Assembly (NCBI GenBank): GCA_021774735.1
Contig: JAJFIS010000031.1
Location: 117,024-181,023 of the forward strand
DNA length: 64,000 nt
DNA from: Alphaproteobacteria bacterium
GTDB taxonomy: Bacteria > Pseudomonadota > Alphaproteobacteria > Sphingomonadales > Kordiimonadaceae
Direction of reading: 5' to 3'
Shown: one piece after another, positions 17,042 through 26,967 of the stretch
Position numbering within the stretch: the stretch's first letter is position 1
Layout: each line of letters begins with the position of its first letter
The notes under the pieces: generated by a model
Database searches by the model: none
What the model saw: the letters and a program-made list of their open reading frames with translations, nothing else
What the model was told of the DNA's origin: nothing
Translations under genes and position numbers: made by a program

Positions 17042-18403
17042 TTGAACCGATTGTTTGGATCCTTAGCTGGACGTTTATTGTTCGCGGCTGTTTTTTGGAC
17101 GGCTGCGGCAACGTCTGTTGGTGGGTGGTTATTTTCTTATGCTTTTGAAAGCTATGTGGAAAAGCAAGTCGACACTAACCTCGAGTTGGCTATTGATACC
17201 ATGGTTGGGGTTAGCCAAATTGACACCAATGGGGTTTTGGTTTTCACAAGGCGTGTATTTGATTCGCGTTTTGAAAAAGTTTACTCGGGTTGGTATTGGC
17301 AGGTTTCAGAAGAGGGGAAAGAGCCTTTTCGCTCACGCTCATTGTGGGATCACGCCTTAGATGTGGACATGGGCAACCGCAGTTTTAGCTTAAATGTTCG
17401 CAGTGCGCTAGGCCCGGATGGTCAGCAACTTAGGTTGATGGAATTAGATGTAATTCTGCCGGAATCAGAGCGGATATATCGCTTTATGGCCGCTGCAGAT
17501 TCTGCGCAGATGCAAAGCGCCATCGATGATTTTGATCGGATATTGTTTTTGTCCCTTGCGGCCATTGCTGCAACCATTGTTCTAGGGGTTATCAGCCAGC
17601 TTTGGTTTGGGCTAAAACCCATCCGCGCTATTGGTCAGCGCTTAAGTGATGTGCGGGAAGGCCGCAGGCATCGTCTTGAAGGCCAATGGCCACGGGAAAT
17701 TGACCCGATGGCAACCGAGATAAATGCGCTGATTGACCATAATGAAAAGATTGTCGAGCGGGCTAGAACCCATGTGGGCAATCTGGCTCATGCGCTGAAA
17801 ACTCCTTTGAGCGTGATCCGAAATGAATGCGATGACATGGACGACGGTGATCAAAAGACCGTTCTGGTGACCCAAGTTGACGAAGTTCGTCGCCATATTG
17901 ATCATCACCTAAAGCGAGCTCGGGTTGCGGGCGCTGGGCGTGGCACTGGGGTTGCCGTAAAACCAGTTATCGACAAATTAGTCCGCGCTATGGCGGTTAT
18001 TCATAGCGATAAGGAGTTAGAATTTTACTGTGATATTCCAGAAGGTCTCAGTTTCGCGGGTGAGCTGGAGGATTTTAATGAACTAGCTGGCAATTTGGTG
18101 GATAATGCGGCGAAATGGGCCAACAGCTACCTTCGCGTAACCGCCCTTATCGTAAAGGAAAGTCCGAGGCGTCCATATTTTGAGCTTATTGTTGAAGACG
18201 ATGGGGTTGGAGTGTCATCTTCAGAATTAGATTTATTGTTCGAGCGTGGTATGCGTTTTGACGAACATGTCCCTGGAACGGGTCTTGGTTTAGCAATTGT
18301 TCGCGATATTGCTGAAATGTACGGCGGGCAGGTTTCAGCTGATCATTCCAAGCTTGGCGGGCTAAAGGTCTCACTGGTTCTGCCTAGAACAGCCTCTCGT
18401 TAA
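17042..18403 (+). CDS. sensor histidine kinase
   Basis: A 453-residue membrane kinase. There is a TM helix near residues 10-32, a periplasmic sensor of about 130 residues and a second TM near 168-190. HAMP-like and HisKA regions follow, with His250 in NLAHALKTPLSVI, then an HATPase domain with NLVDNAAKWA (N box), DDGVGV and GTGLGLAIV. The TTG start lies one base after the response regulator stop, and the regulator's own end supplies the AGAGGG site. NLAHALKTPL is typical of PhoQ-like kinases in alphaproteobacteria. It pairs with the regulator at 16375. Confidence 0.92.
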   Translation: MNRLFGSLAGRLLFAAVFWTAAATSVGGWLFSYAFESYVEKQVDTNLELAIDTMVGVSQIDTNGVLVFTRRVFDSRFEKVYSGWYWQVSEEGKEPFRSRSLWDHALDVDMGNRSFSLNVRSALGPDGQQLRLMELDVILPESERIYRFMAAADSAQMQSAIDDFDRILFLSLAAIAATIVLGVISQLWFGLKPIRAIGQRLSDVREGRRHRLEGQWPREIDPMATEINALIDHNEKIVERARTHVGNLAHALKTPLSVIRNECDDMDDGDQKTVLVTQVDEVRRHIDHHLKRARVAGAGRGTGVAVKPVIDKLVRAMAVIHSDKELEFYCDIPEGLSFAGELEDFNELAGNLVDNAAKWANSYLRVTALIVKESPRRPYFELIVEDDGVGVSSSELDLLFERGMRFDEHVPGTGLGLAIVRDIAEMYGGQVSADHSKLGGLKVSLVLPRTASR

Positions 18404-18514
18404 CATAAGGGTTTAAATCTTAATCATGCTTTTGCCACATTTCATTCAGCTAATGTTCAGGCAATTAATTATAGATTATTATTTATGCGAAGACATAAGA
18501 ACAGGAGATACCCA

Positions 18515-19027
18515 ATGAGCGGCGCAGTTGAAGCAAGTTCACAGAATATTAAACACACTCCTTTTAAGGCAATTGTTTTAGCGGGCATGCTAAGCTTAGG
18601 TCTTGTAGGGTGCCAGAATGAGAATGAAACCGTTGGCACTCTTATTGGAGCTGGCCTTGGTGCATGGTTAGGTGCCGAAATTGGCGGTCACGGTGATGGC
18701 CGCGTTATTGGTGCTGTTATTGGGACCACGGTTGGCGCAAGTTTTGGTGCCAGTGTTGGGCGCCGTCTTGATGAAGCTGACCGTATGCAAATGGAACAGG
18801 CCTATTACCAAGCACTTGAATATACGCCCAGTGGCAATGCAAGCGAATGGCACAATCCTGATAGTGGCAACCATGGCAGCTATGAACCACAAGAGGCATA
18901 CCAAAATACAGAGGGTCGTTATTGCCGCGAATATACTCAAGATATATGGATTGGCGGCGAGAAGCACCAAGGTTATGGCACTGCCTGTCGGCAAGAAGAT
19001 GGCAGCTGGGAGATCATTAGCCAGTAA
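18515..19027 (+). CDS. glycine-zipper outer-membrane lipoprotein (17 kDa surface antigen-like)
   Basis: A 170-residue lipoprotein. The hydrophobic N-terminus ends in the lipobox LVGC (Cys33). A glycine-zipper segment follows (GTLIGAGLGAWLGAEIGG, then VIGAVIGTTVGASFGASVGRRLDE). The C-terminal half has paired cysteines in GRYCREYTQD and GTACRQEDGSW, as in the 17 kDa rickettsial antigen family. The ATG at 18515 has GGAG seven to eight bases upstream; an in-frame ATG at 18485 lacks one. It is followed by a strong terminator and is probably monocistronic. The likely role is outer-membrane anchoring or structure. Confidence 0.85.
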   Translation: MSGAVEASSQNIKHTPFKAIVLAGMLSLGLVGCQNENETVGTLIGAGLGAWLGAEIGGHGDGRVIGAVIGTTVGASFGASVGRRLDEADRMQMEQAYYQALEYTPSGNASEWHNPDSGNHGSYEPQEAYQNTEGRYCREYTQDIWIGGEKHQGYGTACRQEDGSWEIISQ

Positions 19028-19053
19028 ATAAGCTTGAACTACACATAATTGTG

Positions 19054-19089
19054 AAAGGCGGGAATGTAGAGGCATTTCCGCCTTTTTTG
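19054..19089 (+). terminator. Rho-independent terminator after the glycine-zipper lipoprotein
   Basis: A 13-bp stem pairs 19054-19066 with 19073-19085 around the 6-nt loop TAGAGG, with one G-U pair. It runs straight into TTTTTT (19083-19088). It separates the lipoprotein from the gamma-glutamyltransferase and shows that a start for the latter at 19051 is not credible. Confidence 0.9.
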
Positions 19090-19182
19090 TCTTTAGGCAG
19101 TCTATGGTTCTACCTCAATTGCTTGACAAGAGTTAGGCCGGTGTTGCTCTATTGTACTGGGGATTTTATTTGGGAGAGAGTG

Positions 19183-21045
19183 ATGTCACAGCAGGTCTAT
19201 AAAGTTAAGATTTTAATTCTTAGGGCACTTCTGCTGTCGTTATTTTTGCTCGGAGGCAACATAATGTTTAATGAAGAACAGAGGGTCGTGGCTGACGATG
19301 TTGCGGAAAAAGTCAATGGTGAAATAAAAACTAGGGGTGACAATCGCGGTGCGCGGGTAACAGGAGCGCCTTGGGCAACAAGAAGCCCCGTTATTGCTAG
19401 TGGCGGTATGGCCGCAACCAGCCATCCGCTTGCAACACAAATAGCGCTTGATATCCTTAAGAAAGGCGGTTCAGCGGTGGATGCCGCCATTGCTGCCAAT
19501 GCCGCACTTGGTCTAATGGAGCCCACCGGCAATGGTATGGGCGGTGACTTGTTCGCTATCATTTGGGACCCAAAAACAGGCAAGCTCCACGGACTTAATG
19601 CCTCAGGCCGCGCACCGCTCGGCCAAACATTAGACGAATTAAAAGCTGAAATTACTCGCCGCACCGGCAAAGTCTTTGAGGCTACTACTGAAATTCCCAA
19701 TTGGGGTGCATTGCCGGTAACCGTGCCGGGCGCCGTTGATGGCTGGTTTGAAATGCATAGCAAATTTGGCCGCTTAAGCATGGAAGATAATTTGGCACCT
19801 ACAATTGCCTATGCGCGGGGTGGTTTTCCGGTAACCCAGCTTATTGGCCATTATATGGGGTTGTCCGCCAAGGGTTTTAACCGACTGCACAAAGAGGGCA
19901 TCATTGAAGAAATTGATAATTTCAACGCGACATATTTGATCGATGGTGAAGCACCAACAGAAGGCGATATTTTCCGCAATCCTGATCTAGCAAATACCCT
20001 AGAGAAAATAGCCAAGGGTGGCCGTGATGTATATTATAAGGGCGAGATCGCTGATACCATTGACGCCTATTTTAAGCGTATTGGCGGACCGCTCCGTAAA
20101 GCTGACTTTGAAAACCACAGCAGCACATGGATCGACCCTGTCAGCGTTAATTATCGAGGTTATGATGTTTGGGAATTGCCGCCGAACGGGCAGGGCATTG
20201 CGGCTTTGCAAATATTGAACATTGTTGAAGCCTACGACCTTGCTTCCATGGGCAGCAATTCGGCGGATTACCTGCATATTATGGTGGAAGCCAAGAAATT
20301 AGCCTTTGAAGACAGGGCTCGTTTTTACGCGGACCCTGATTATTATGATGTGCCGCTTGAGCCGCTTTTATCTAAGGAATATGCTGCTGAGCGTCGCAAG
20401 CTGATTGACCTTGAGCATGCTGCCACCAAAGTTGACCATGGGGACGCTCAGCTGCTTGAAGGGGACACGATTTATATGACCGTCGCCGATAGTGACGGCA
20501 TGATGGTGTCGCTTATTCAGTCTAATTATCGTGGTATGGGAACGGGCTTGGTAGCTGACGGCCTTGGCTTTATATTCCAAGATCGCGGCGCGCAGTTCTC
20601 GCTCATCGAAGGGCATCCAAACGCTTATGCACCGGGTAAAAGACCTTTCCACACCATCATTCCTGCCTTCATTACCAAAGACGGCAAGCCTTTTATGAGC
20701 TTCGGCCTGATGGGCGGCGCGATGCAGCCGCAGGGGCATGCCCAAATCGTTATTAACATGATCGACTTTGGCATGAATGTGCAAGAAGCAGGCGATGCAG
20801 CGCGTTTCCACCACACTGGGTCCACGGAGCCAACATGGCGCGGACGCATGGAAGACGGCGGCGTGCTTGAGCTGGAAACAGGTGTAACATCCGGAGTTAT
20901 TGCGGAGTTGAGAGCGCGCGGTCATGTCATTCGGATTACCAAAGGGCCATTTGGTGGTTACCAAGCCATCATGCGGGATCCTAAAACAGGCGTTTATTGG
21001 GGAGCAAGTGAAATGCGTAAAGATGGAATGGCGGCGGGATATTAA
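19183..21045 (+). CDS. ggt: gamma-glutamyltransferase (secreted)
   Basis: A 620-residue Ntn-hydrolase of the gamma-glutamyltranspeptidase family, which cleaves glutathione and other gamma-glutamyl compounds in the periplasm. The N-terminal hydrophobic stretch (VKILILRALLLSLFLLGG) is a signal sequence. The large-subunit start is ASGGMAATSHPLATQIALDILKKGGSAVDAAIAANAALG. The autocleavage threonine lies in GDTIYMTVADSDG, as in YwrD-like members. The C-terminal GGAMQPQGHAQ is conserved. I use the ATG at 19183 after GGGAGAG, because the longer frame (19051) starts inside a terminator. Confidence 0.92.
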   Translation: MSQQVYKVKILILRALLLSLFLLGGNIMFNEEQRVVADDVAEKVNGEIKTRGDNRGARVTGAPWATRSPVIASGGMAATSHPLATQIALDILKKGGSAVDAAIAANAALGLMEPTGNGMGGDLFAIIWDPKTGKLHGLNASGRAPLGQTLDELKAEITRRTGKVFEATTEIPNWGALPVTVPGAVDGWFEMHSKFGRLSMEDNLAPTIAYARGGFPVTQLIGHYMGLSAKGFNRLHKEGIIEEIDNFNATYLIDGEAPTEGDIFRNPDLANTLEKIAKGGRDVYYKGEIADTIDAYFKRIGGPLRKADFENHSSTWIDPVSVNYRGYDVWELPPNGQGIAALQILNIVEAYDLASMGSNSADYLHIMVEAKKLAFEDRARFYADPDYYDVPLEPLLSKEYAAERRKLIDLEHAATKVDHGDAQLLEGDTIYMTVADSDGMMVSLIQSNYRGMGTGLVADGLGFIFQDRGAQFSLIEGHPNAYAPGKRPFHTIIPAFITKDGKPFMSFGLMGGAMQPQGHAQIVINMIDFGMNVQEAGDAARFHHTGSTEPTWRGRMEDGGVLELETGVTSGVIAELRARGHVIRITKGPFGGYQAIMRDPKTGVYWGASEMRKDGMAAGY

Positions 21046-21194
21046 ATTATAATCAAGTATATTAAGTTTGGGCTTAACTAATTTTGGCCCGTATGCCATT
21101 TTAGCAATTGAACAGATATACTTGTCACTTTTGTATTCGTTAACTTTTATCTATTAATATCTCGATGGCATACTGTAATCTTGGGGTTGTAAAT

Positions 21195-22799
21195 ATGGAA
21201 ATTGGAAGTTCATTGTTTCAGCGTATTGTTGAAGACATTGGATTTGGTATTCTCGTTTTAGATCAGAACTATACGGTTCTGGGCTGGAATGGTTGGCTTG
21301 TGCATAATAGTGCCATTTCTAGCAAAGAAGCAGTGGGATCTTCTATAACGGAGCTTTACCCTGAAATGAATGGGTCAAAGCTACTAGAGGCGATTAGTGC
21401 TTGCTTGAAAGAGGGCACAGCTGAAAGCCTTTCATATCGATTAAATTCTACATTATTGCCAATTTTGAAGGACAAGGATGGCGGTCAAGAAATGATGCCG
21501 CAAAGAGTTGATGTCTCAGAAATTTTATTAGATAACGGCCAATCAGGGTGCCTTGTGCAGATTTCTGATCGTACAAATGTTTTTAATCGTGAGACTGTAT
21601 TGCAACAAGCAAGGGTCAGCGCTGAAAATGCTGATAAGGCAAAGTCAGATTTTTTAGCCACGATGAGCCATGAAATTCGAACACCGTTAAATGGTGTTCT
21701 TGGTACTGCGGAACTTCTAAAGCGAACAGAACTTGACCCCGAGCAAAAATCTTTCGTTCAATTGATGACTAGTTCTGGCCATTCGTTATTAAAGTTGGTC
21801 AATAATATTCTCGACCTATCAAAGATTGAGGTTGATAAAGCAGAGTTAGAAATTGCTGAAATGTCAGTTCAGTCCGTTATGAATGACGTGATGGAGCTAT
21901 TCACTAATACGGTGGTTAATTCACCCATTGAGGTTAATGTTACCATTGCAGACGATGTTCCTGAAAATGTAATGGGTGACGCGTCACGACTGCGACAGAT
22001 ATTATTCAATATAATCGGCAATGCTTTCAAATATACCCATCATGGTCATATTACCATTCAGACTATTCTTGAATATTCTGAAGATAGTCCATCTCTGCTC
22101 TTCTCAATTCAAGATAGCGGCATTGGCATTGATGAAGAAATGCAAATGTTATTGTTTGAAAAATTCACGCCCTCAGGAACAGCTACAGATAGGCAGGTCG
22201 GTACGCAAGGTCTTGGTTTAGTGGTTTGCAAAGAAATTGTTGATTTATTTGGTGGTCACTTAGGAGTAGATAGCCAGCTTGGGGATGGATCAACGTTTAC
22301 TTTTTCTATGCCATTTAAGTTACCCCATGATACTATAGAAGAAACCTTTGAACCAGAAGGTACGCTAGGTGAGGCTTCTGAGAGTTCTAATGATGAGCAA
22401 GCCCATGAAGCTTCATCAGAAAAACATATTTTGGTAGCCGAAGATAATTTGGTTAATCAGTTATTATTAAAAACCCTTTTGGCAAAAGCCGGTTACAGAA
22501 TTACCATAGCCAATAATGGTCAAGAAGCCATAGATCATATTAATTCAGACGAAAAATTTGACCTGATTTTTATGGATATTTCGATGCCCGTAATGGATGG
22601 CTTAGAAGCAACATCCATTATTCGTAATATGCAAGGATCAGAAAAAGATATTCCAATCATTGCCCTAACAGCCCATGCTATGCCCGATGATGAACAGCGT
22701 TTTCGTGAGGGCGGTGTTGATGAATATCTTACCAAACCATTTAAGCCCGCCGACCTTTTTGCTATGGTATCAACCGCGCTTGAGCCAACATCTGTCTAG
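21195..22799 (+). CDS. hybrid sensor histidine kinase/receiver protein (PAS-HisKA-HATPase-REC)
   Basis: A 534-residue cytosolic hybrid kinase without TM helices. An N-terminal PAS-like domain ([22 protein letters not shown]) is followed by HisKA with [11 protein letters not shown] (His about 159), an ATPase domain (N box [26 protein letters not shown]) and a C-terminal receiver ([13 protein letters not shown], acceptor Asp in [16 protein letters not shown]). Phosphate would pass to the receiver and then to an unseen HPt protein. The ATG at 21195 has GGGG eight bases upstream; an upstream in-frame ATG (21165) has no ribosome site. It stands alone and resembles the kinase at 62211 in layout. 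Confidence 0.93.
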   Translation: MEIGSSLFQRIVEDIGFGILVLDQNYTVLGWNGWLVHNSAISSKEAVGSSITELYPEMNGSKLLEAISACLKEGTAESLSYRLNSTLLPILKDKDGGQEMMPQRVDVSEILLDNGQSGCLVQISDRTNVFNRETVLQQARVSAENADKAKSDFLATMSHEIRTPLNGVLGTAELLKRTELDPEQKSFVQLMTSSGHSLLKLVNNILDLSKIEVDKAELEIAEMSVQSVMNDVMELFTNTVVNSPIEVNVTIADDVPENVMGDASRLRQILFNIIGNAFKYTHHGHITIQTILEYSEDSPSLLFSIQDSGIGIDEEMQMLLFEKFTPSGTATDRQVGTQGLGLVVCKEIVDLFGGHLGVDSQLGDGSTFTFSMPFKLPHDTIEETFEPEGTLGEASESSNDEQAHEASSEKHILVAEDNLVNQLLLKTLLAKAGYRITIANNGQEAIDHINSDEKFDLIFMDISMPVMDGLEATSIIRNMQGSEKDIPIIALTAHAMPDDEQRFREGGVDEYLTKPFKPADLFAMVSTALEPTSV

Positions 22800-22835
22800 A
22801 GCTATGAGTAGCACTTTATAGTCATTTGATCACAG

Positions 22836-23273
22836 TTATGGCACCAAAACTATCGGCACGCCAACTCTGTGAGCAATCCGGTTAGCGACGCTACCAAGCA
22901 ACATATCGGCAATCCGTGAGCGCCCTCTGCGGCCCATAAATACCATGTTGGCTTTCTGATCTTTAATCGCAGCTGAAATAATTTCAACCGGATGTCCCCA
23001 ATCAAATTCGCTTTGAATATTAACGCCTTTGTCCGCATATTTTTCTAGAAGCGGTTTAAGGATAAATTCTTCGGCTTGGCGGGCTTCTTCTTTTTTGTCA
23101 GCGGGGCGTGTGGCAATTTCGCTGATAGGCATGGGCTGATATGCGGACCAGTCTATTCCGTGGATAAGGTGCACTTCAGCACCTGTATCAGCCGCTAAGT
23201 TCACTGCGCGTTCAGTGGCCCTGTCGCTCCATTCACTGCCATCAACGCCAACCAAATATACTTTCTTGCTCAT
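22836..23273 (-). CDS. single-domain universal stress protein
   Basis: A 145-residue UspA protein: N-terminal VYLVGVDGSEWSDRATERAV (nucleotide-contact Asp) and C-terminal VFMGRRGRSRIADMLLGSVANRIAHRVGVPIVLVP, with the G-x2-G-x9-G loop of ATP-binding Usp proteins. AGGAG lies seven bases before the start. It is convergent with the hybrid kinase and separated from the GMC gene by 123 bp. It is probably expressed alone in stress or stationary phase; the trigger is not visible. Confidence 0.9.
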   Translation of the reverse strand: MSKKVYLVGVDGSEWSDRATERAVNLAADTGAEVHLIHGIDWSAYQPMPISEIATRPADKKEEARQAEEFILKPLLEKYADKGVNIQSEFDWGHPVEIISAAIKDQKANMVFMGRRGRSRIADMLLGSVANRIAHRVGVPIVLVP

Positions 23274-23396
23274 GGTTTTTCTCCTTGATTAAAAGATCAT
23301 CTGCACCCTTTGATATTGGTGGTAGATTGACCGAATACAAGGCTGAGTGGATGTGGTGTTTTGACGCAGCGGGCGCAGTAAACTTATTTTGCTATC

Positions 23397-25010
23397 TTAC
23401 TCAGCATCTTGCTTGATCATATCAGCCGCTTTTTCCCCAATCATTATGCTGGGTGCATTAGTGTTGCCGCCTATAAGCCGTGGCATTATTGATGCATCTG
23501 CAATTCTTAATCCGTCAATGCCAATAACTTTTAAGCGTGGGTCGACAACACTCTCCGTTGCGTCAGAAGGCCCCATCGCACAGGTGCCAACTGGGTGGTA
23601 TATGGTTTCTGCATGGGCGCGCACTAGGGCATCTAATGTGGCATCGTCATTGCCGTCGCAATCGGAAATATTCCAGCATTCATCGCCGACCGTTGCTTCA
23701 AAGGAAGATTGAGCCAAAATATTTCGCACCATGCGGATACCTGTTTTCATGACCTCAATGTCCGCTTGTGCGCTAAGATAATTTGGCTCAATGGCAGGAT
23801 GCTCTGTGGGATCAGCAGATTTCAAGCGTATCTGCCCCCGGCTTTGTGGGCGCAGTTGACATGCATGGATACCAAAACGGTGGTCCACCATCATTTCAAA
23901 CCCATGGGGAACTGGTGCAGAACCAATCACTAAATGCAATTGGATATCAGATATATCCAAGGCGGGGTCGGTTTTGATAAATGCTCCAACAGGTGTGATA
24001 ACATCAGCGAGTGCAGATTTGCGCCCCATCAGCCATTTGATAGTTTCTTTTAATCCATGATAAATAGACTGGTAGCGGTAAAAAGTATTATCTTGCTTAG
24101 ACTTAACATTAACCGTGATATCTAAATGATCCTGCAGGTTTTTACCCACACTCGGCAGTGCATGTAGTGTTTTAATGCCTACAGCGCTTAATTCTTTTGG
24201 GTCACCGATGCCGGATAGCAGTAAAAGCTGGGGTGAATTTATGGCACCTCCACAGAGAATAACCTCACGGCTTGCATGGTAAGTTTCAATTTTCTTTTTG
24301 CGCGTTATTTCAACGCCTACAGCGTGTTTACCCTCTAATAATACCCGGCGGGCAAGGGCGTGGGTGAGAACCGTGAGATTTTTCCGGCCTTTGGCTTGTT
24401 TTAAGTATGTCTGGGCTGTGGACATTCGCCGTCCACCAGAAATTGTCTGGTCATATTCGCCGCAGCCATCTTGAACCGCACCGTTAAAGTCTTCCGTGAA
24501 GGGGATGCCCGTTTCTTTGCAGGCAGCTAGAAAATGGTCGTTAAGCGATAATTCAGAACTGCGCGTCGTTACCTTCAAAGGTCCATCTTTACCGTGATAT
24601 TCGTCCAAAGGACGCTCTGTGCCTTCTGACTTGATGAAATAGGGCAAGACATCATCATAAGACCAACCAGTGCAGCCTAACTGCGCCCATTGATTATAGT
24701 CATCCTTGTGACCCCGCACATAAAGCATGGCATTAATGGATGATGACCCGCCAAGTACTTTGCCGCGCGGCCAAAAAAGTGATCTTTCATTCAAATTTTC
24801 TTGTGGCTCAGTCCAATAATTCCAGTTATTTTTATTTTCTTTGACTAAGTTAATCAGAGCGGCGGGCATATGAATGTCAGTGCGCGTGTCGCGGCTTCCG
24901 GCCTCCAACAGCAAAACGGAAACACCAGCATCTTCGCTTAGCCGCGCTGCTACGGCACAACCTGCCGAGCCTGCACCAACGACAATATAATCAAAGCTTT
25001 TATTTTGCAT
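23397..25010 (-). CDS. GMC-family FAD-dependent alcohol dehydrogenase (choline dehydrogenase-like)
   Basis: A 537-residue GMC oxidoreductase: the FAD fold [20 protein letters not shown], the first GMC signature at [21 protein letters not shown], the second at [16 protein letters not shown] and the catalytic histidine in [13 protein letters not shown]. The family oxidises primary or secondary alcohols using FAD, with a quinone or dye acceptor. It starts three bases after the stop of the P450 gene on the same strand, so a P450-made alcohol may be its substrate (AlkJ-like). The choline dehydrogenase label would be by similarity only, since no betaine aldehyde dehydrogenase is adjacent. Confidence 0.9.
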   Translation of the reverse strand: MQNKSFDYIVVGAGSAGCAVAARLSEDAGVSVLLLEAGSRDTRTDIHMPAALINLVKENKNNWNYWTEPQENLNERSLFWPRGKVLGGSSSINAMLYVRGHKDDYNQWAQLGCTGWSYDDVLPYFIKSEGTERPLDEYHGKDGPLKVTTRSSELSLNDHFLAACKETGIPFTEDFNGAVQDGCGEYDQTISGGRRMSTAQTYLKQAKGRKNLTVLTHALARRVLLEGKHAVGVEITRKKKIETYHASREVILCGGAINSPQLLLLSGIGDPKELSAVGIKTLHALPSVGKNLQDHLDITVNVKSKQDNTFYRYQSIYHGLKETIKWLMGRKSALADVITPVGAFIKTDPALDISDIQLHLVIGSAPVPHGFEMMVDHRFGIHACQLRPQSRGQIRLKSADPTEHPAIEPNYLSAQADIEVMKTGIRMVRNILAQSSFEATVGDECWNISDCDGNDDATLDALVRAHAETIYHPVGTCAMGPSDATESVVDPRLKVIGIDGLRIADASIMPRLIGGNTNAPSIMIGEKAADMIKQDAE

Positions 25011-25013
25011 ACA

Positions 25014-26372
25014 TTACTTACTTACAGGTTCAAGGCGAACGGGTAGGCCGTCGACGGGTTTAATAAGAGGTAAAATTTGAAATTCTGTTTCATAGCCTTC
25101 ATCAACCTTAATGCGGAAGTTCGGTAAAATATGTGCCATAATTACTTTCGCTTGCATATAAGCAAAATGCAGACCAATGCACATATGGGCACCGCCGCTA
25201 AAGGGGATCCATGCATATTTGTGGCGTTCTTTCACGCCGCCCTCTGCGGAAAAGCGCATGGGGTCAAACTTAAACGGTTCAGGCCAATGTTCTTCCATGC
25301 GGTGGGTGAAAACTGGGTTTATGCCAATGATGGTACCCTTTGGGATAACATAGCCACCAAATTCAACATCTTTAACCGTTGCCCGTGGAATACCCGGAAC
25401 CGGCGGGTTCATGCGCAGGGCTTCCTTGAAGGCATATTCATTTAAAACCAGATCGTTCATTTTGTCGTAAGGTAGATTGTCATCATTCAAGCTAAGAGAC
25501 TTGATCTCGTCAGCTAATTTCTCTTGCCATTCAGGGTGCCGAGCTAGCTCATAAACGAGAGTGCTAACAGAGCTTGTGATTGTATCGTGAGCAGCCATCC
25601 AGAGAAAATTTAGATGATCAACGATCTCCATGTCAGTAAATTGGTTGCCTTCATCATCGGTGGCATTGCATAGCTGGCTAAACATATCTTTGCCATCATT
25701 ACCCCGGCGTTTTGGCACTTCGCTAAGCAGCATTTTCACCATATATTTGCGGCCCTTAACCCCTTTAGCCATCAAGGTGCCGGGCAGGGGATAGCGAACG
25801 ACGCCAATGGCGGCATTGACCATATCAGTAAGCGCACGGTTGACTTTCAAGGTCGTGTCAGGGTCGCTTAACCCCATGAATACAGTGCTGGCTAGGTCAA
25901 GTGATAATTGCTTCATCGCGTCATAGAAGTGAAATTCCTTGCCGTCAGCCGCCCATATTTTTACCCGCTCAGCAACGCCTTCGTTCAAGGCGTCAATATA
26001 ATGTTTCATCGGGGTAGGCTTAAAGGCGACACCCATAATTTTGCGGTGAGCGCGGTGATGGTCAAAATCCATCAACATTAAACCACGCGGGAAAAGTTTT
26101 TTGAGGAAAGGTGCCCAACCTAGCTCGCTTGAAAAAGCACGTTCGCGGTCCATTAAGACAAGCTCATTGGCTTCAGGGCCATAGAGGCTGACTTGTTTAC
26201 GAAAAAAAGAACTGTTGCGGTTAATCAGACCATAAGTCTCATACATCCGCCGACCTTCGCCCGATGGGTTTTTCAATATTTTGAGCGTATTGCCGAGTAT
26301 GGGCCAACCATATTCGCCGGGAATGTCTTTCAGGCGGGCTTTTCGCTTTGTGTTTGGTTGCGATCCATCCAT
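25014..26372 (-). CDS. cytochrome P450
   Basis: A 452-residue soluble P450 monooxygenase. The heme-ligand loop is FSGGAHMCIG with Cys398, the I-helix oxygen-activation segment is MAAHDTITSSV, and the ExxR pair is in EALR near residue 320. There is no N-terminal anchor helix. A GGGGAG site precedes the ATG. It forms an operon with the GMC dehydrogenase three bases downstream, suggesting hydroxylation followed by alcohol oxidation of a lipid, alkane or terpenoid. No ferredoxin or ferredoxin reductase gene is adjacent, so electrons must come from elsewhere. The length and the proline-rich N-terminus resemble eukaryote-like bacterial families more than the CYP101 type. Confidence 0.92.
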   Translation of the reverse strand: MDGSQPNTKRKARLKDIPGEYGWPILGNTLKILKNPSGEGRRMYETYGLINRNSSFFRKQVSLYGPEANELVLMDRERAFSSELGWAPFLKKLFPRGLMLMDFDHHRAHRKIMGVAFKPTPMKHYIDALNEGVAERVKIWAADGKEFHFYDAMKQLSLDLASTVFMGLSDPDTTLKVNRALTDMVNAAIGVVRYPLPGTLMAKGVKGRKYMVKMLLSEVPKRRGNDGKDMFSQLCNATDDEGNQFTDMEIVDHLNFLWMAAHDTITSSVSTLVYELARHPEWQEKLADEIKSLSLNDDNLPYDKMNDLVLNEYAFKEALRMNPPVPGIPRATVKDVEFGGYVIPKGTIIGINPVFTHRMEEHWPEPFKFDPMRFSAEGGVKERHKYAWIPFSGGAHMCIGLHFAYMQAKVIMAHILPNFRIKVDEGYETEFQILPLIKPVDGLPVRLEPVSK

Positions 26373-26487
26373 AATTGTAACTCCCCTTTGCTTAATTTAT
26401 AATAGGACCCCCCAGTCCAGTAAAGGGAGTATAGCTTTATTAATAAATGTATCAACAAATAATAAAACCAAGGGATTCTATGCTGGA

Positions 26488-26814
26488 TCAGCTTGTGAAA
26501 TGGCTATCGCGCTCAACGATAGCAATGCGGCTGCTAAAGGCACTGTACCATTTATTTTTGCCGCTTTTTTGAGCAGCCATATGTTCGCCGACTGATTTCC
26601 AGGCCTTGATGCAAGCTGTATCGCGCCAATAGGAGACCGTAATGCCAAAGCCATCAGCGCCGCGAACACTTTCAACGCCCAAATAGCCGTCTTGTTCGGC
26701 TGCGAGTTCCATCATGCGCTCGGCGGTTAAGGCATAAGCGGTCTCATCGTTTGCGGTTCGCTGATTGGTAAATATTACGGCGACATAGGAGGGGGCTGGG
26801 GTCTTGGCAAACAT
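26488..26814 (-). CDS. ABM-domain (antibiotic biosynthesis monooxygenase-like) protein
   Basis: A 108-residue dimeric alpha/beta-barrel type protein: YVAVIFTNQRTANDETAYALTAERMMELAAEQDGYLGVESVRGADGFGITVSYWRD matches the ABM fold, with the AEQDGYLG/E pattern and the YWRDTACIKAWKSVGEH helix. Such proteins act as small monooxygenases, heme-degrading enzymes or stress proteins; this one has no clear heme ligands. GGA lies nine bases before the start. It is upstream of the P450 gene on the same strand with 115 bp between, so a shared pathway is possible but not shown. Confidence 0.82.
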   Translation of the reverse strand: MFAKTPAPSYVAVIFTNQRTANDETAYALTAERMMELAAEQDGYLGVESVRGADGFGITVSYWRDTACIKAWKSVGEHMAAQKSGKNKWYSAFSSRIAIVERDSHFTS

Positions 26815-26854
26815 TTAGGGTCCTTTTAATTTAACAATAGTATATTAGAGCGTC

Positions 26855-26870
26855 TTGATCGTTTGATCAA
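26855..26870. promoter_or_regulatory. 16-bp palindrome upstream of the formate/nitrite channel
   Basis: TTGATC-GTTT-GATCAA is a perfect inverted repeat in the 153-bp divergent gap between the ABM gene and the FNT channel. It looks like a Crp/FNR-family site, but its half-sites (TTGAT/ATCAA) are separated by six bases rather than the four of FNR, so the regulator is unclear. Confidence 0.4.
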
Positions 26871-26967
26871 ACCTAGATAGTCTTCGGATTTATGGGACAA
26901 TGTGCCGCATGTTTTTGTTTGGTGCGTTTATATACCATAACTGAGAAATAAGGTGGGGGATACCTAG

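Noticed and set aside
19051..19182. Upstream extension of the gamma-glutamyltransferase to 19051
   Set aside because: The extended start lies in a strong terminator, while the ATG at 19183 has GGGAGAG and begins a proper signal peptide.
20368..21099. 243-codon minus-strand frame inside the gamma-glutamyltransferase gene
   Set aside because: It is antisense to a conserved enzyme, with no recognisable motifs or ribosome site.
23285..23300. TTGAT-N6-ATCAT resembling the palindrome before the formate/nitrite channel
   Set aside because: It overlaps the ribosome-site region of the universal stress protein gene, only 12 bases from the ATG, and is imperfect. It is more likely chance.
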